Of a DNA stretch of 38,650 bases, positions 38,286 to 38,650 are shown in pieces (position 1 is the stretch's first letter; each line of letters opens with the position of its first letter). This DNA comes from Prochlorococcus sp. AG-363-A16 (lineage in GTDB: Bacteria > Cyanobacteriota > Cyanobacteriia > PCC-6307 > Cyanobiaceae). The stretch is from NCBI GenBank assembly GCA_003280345.1, contig QCFB01000016.1, forward strand, positions 1-38,650. Direction: 5' to 3'. A model generated the notes under the pieces. That model was not told the DNA's origin. It worked only from the letters and a program-made list of their open reading frames with translations, and made no database searches. A program made the translations under genes and the position numbers.

Positions 38286-38320
38286 AGTTTGGATCCTTAA
38301 GATATGAACATATTCAAGCA
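38286..38320 (-). promoter_or_regulatory. Shared 5' control element, copy C
   Basis: TGCTTGAATA (38320-38311 on the minus strand) lies 25 nt before the GTG of paralogue C, with AGG 9 nt before the GTG. It matches copies A and B in sequence and position. Confidence 0.58.
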
Positions 38321-38520
38321 CTCTTGTCGTTGCAGATTTACTTCAGGTGACTTAGCTGAAAATCAACTGCGGTAATTGACATCTAAATACCAAAGCGAAA
38401 AGTTCAAGAGTTCTCGCAAAAAAGATGTTATTTATGAAAAAAACTGAAACAGAAATTCCTAGGAAAAGCTGGAATTTGGATAAATTACAAAAAAGAGCCC
38501 TAGCCAAAGCATTCTTAAAA
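38321..38520. other. Gap between paralogue C and tRNA-Ser
   Basis: About 200 AT-rich nucleotides without a supported gene. A plus-strand frame from 38425 is Lys-rich but runs antisense through the tRNA and is rejected. No att-like direct repeat of the tRNA 3' end was found inside the window. Confidence 0.45.
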
Positions 38521-38609
38521 CGGAGAGGGAGGGATTCGAACCCTCGACAGAAGTTGCCTCCTGTAACTCCTTAGCAGGGAGCCGCTTTCAACCACTCAGC
38601 CACCTCTCC
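38521..38609 (-). tRNA. tRNA-Ser (anticodon GCT)
   Basis: An 89-nt class II tRNA. The acceptor stem GGAGAGG/CCTCTCC has a G discriminator at 38521. The D arm starts TGGCTGAGTGG. The anticodon loop CTGCTAA carries GCT, a long variable arm follows, and the T arm contains GGTTCGAATCC. CCA is not encoded. Confidence 0.96.
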
Positions 38610-38650
38610 AGCGGCAGGGATACCTTATCAAGTGTTTTATCCCCTAAGAA

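Noticed and set aside
38425-38574. Plus-strand frame starting MLFMKKTETEIPRKSW
   Set aside because: It runs antisense through tRNA-Ser and yields the RGRDSNPR string that is a common artefact of translating serine tRNA genes.

Overview
The window looks like a stretch of chromosome from a marine picocyanobacterium, most likely Prochlorococcus, and probably a low-light lineage given the moderately AT-rich base composition. Photosystem I genes (psaA, psaB, psaL, psaI) point to a cyanobacterium. So do a ferredoxin-type glutamate synthase, a cyanobacterial-type MPBQ/MSBQ methyltransferase (tocopherol and quinone pathway) and an RNase E with the cyanobacterial Arg-rich tail. Genes are tightly packed, many start at GTG or TTG, and no phage, transposon or CRISPR sequence is visible. 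The species assignment is inference.

Layout: 1-4.3 kb holds a B12-binding-type radical SAM protein (+), which converges on and overlaps a minus-strand run of CPBP protease, clpS and dapL. 4.3-9.8 kb holds a second, larger radical SAM/DUF2344 protein, then rne behind a structured leader, then rnhB. 9.8-11.3 kb holds a DUF1997 protein (-) and pheA (+). 11.3-17.7 kb is the minus-strand str operon, rpsL-rpsG-fusA-tuf-rpsJ, followed by a LON-domain protein and the MPBQ methyltransferase. 18.1-23.0 kb holds gltB and a small YCII-like protein. 23.0-27.2 kb holds lipA (-), tRNA-Pro(CGG) (+), a CbiG-CbiH/CobJ fusion (-) and a secreted or anchored unknown protein (-). 27.2-33.6 kb is the photosystem I region: psaA-psaB (+) behind a GC-rich folded leader and ending in a strong terminator, facing psaI-psaL (-) with its own terminator and a small membrane ORF. 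33.7-36.9 kb holds a HEAT-like protein, a GtrB-like glycosyltransferase, an NlpC/P60 hydrolase and a class A beta-lactamase-like serine hydrolase.

The most unusual part is 36.9-38.3 kb, just before tRNA-Ser(GCT). Three consecutive minus-strand genes encode small single-span membrane proteins of 44, 204 and 98 residues, all starting at GTG. They share a juxtamembrane core (ELATISVYLNT, ELANVSIYWKP, ELLSVSVSLNT). The 44- and 98-residue proteins also align without gaps to their last residue. All three genes carry the identical 10-mer TGCTTGAATA 24-29 nt before the start codon, followed by an AGG 8-9 nt before the GTG. Two members carry different low-complexity repeats on opposite sides of the membrane segment: three 19-residue repeats after it in one, and Lys/Ala hexapeptides before it in the other. 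I read this as a small paralogous family with a common 5' control region and fast-evolving tails. I recognise no described family, and its function is unknown.

The other genes are mostly housekeeping: translation, RNA turnover, nitrogen assimilation (glutamate synthesis), lysine and phenylalanine synthesis, lipoate and cobalamin synthesis, photosynthesis and the cell envelope.
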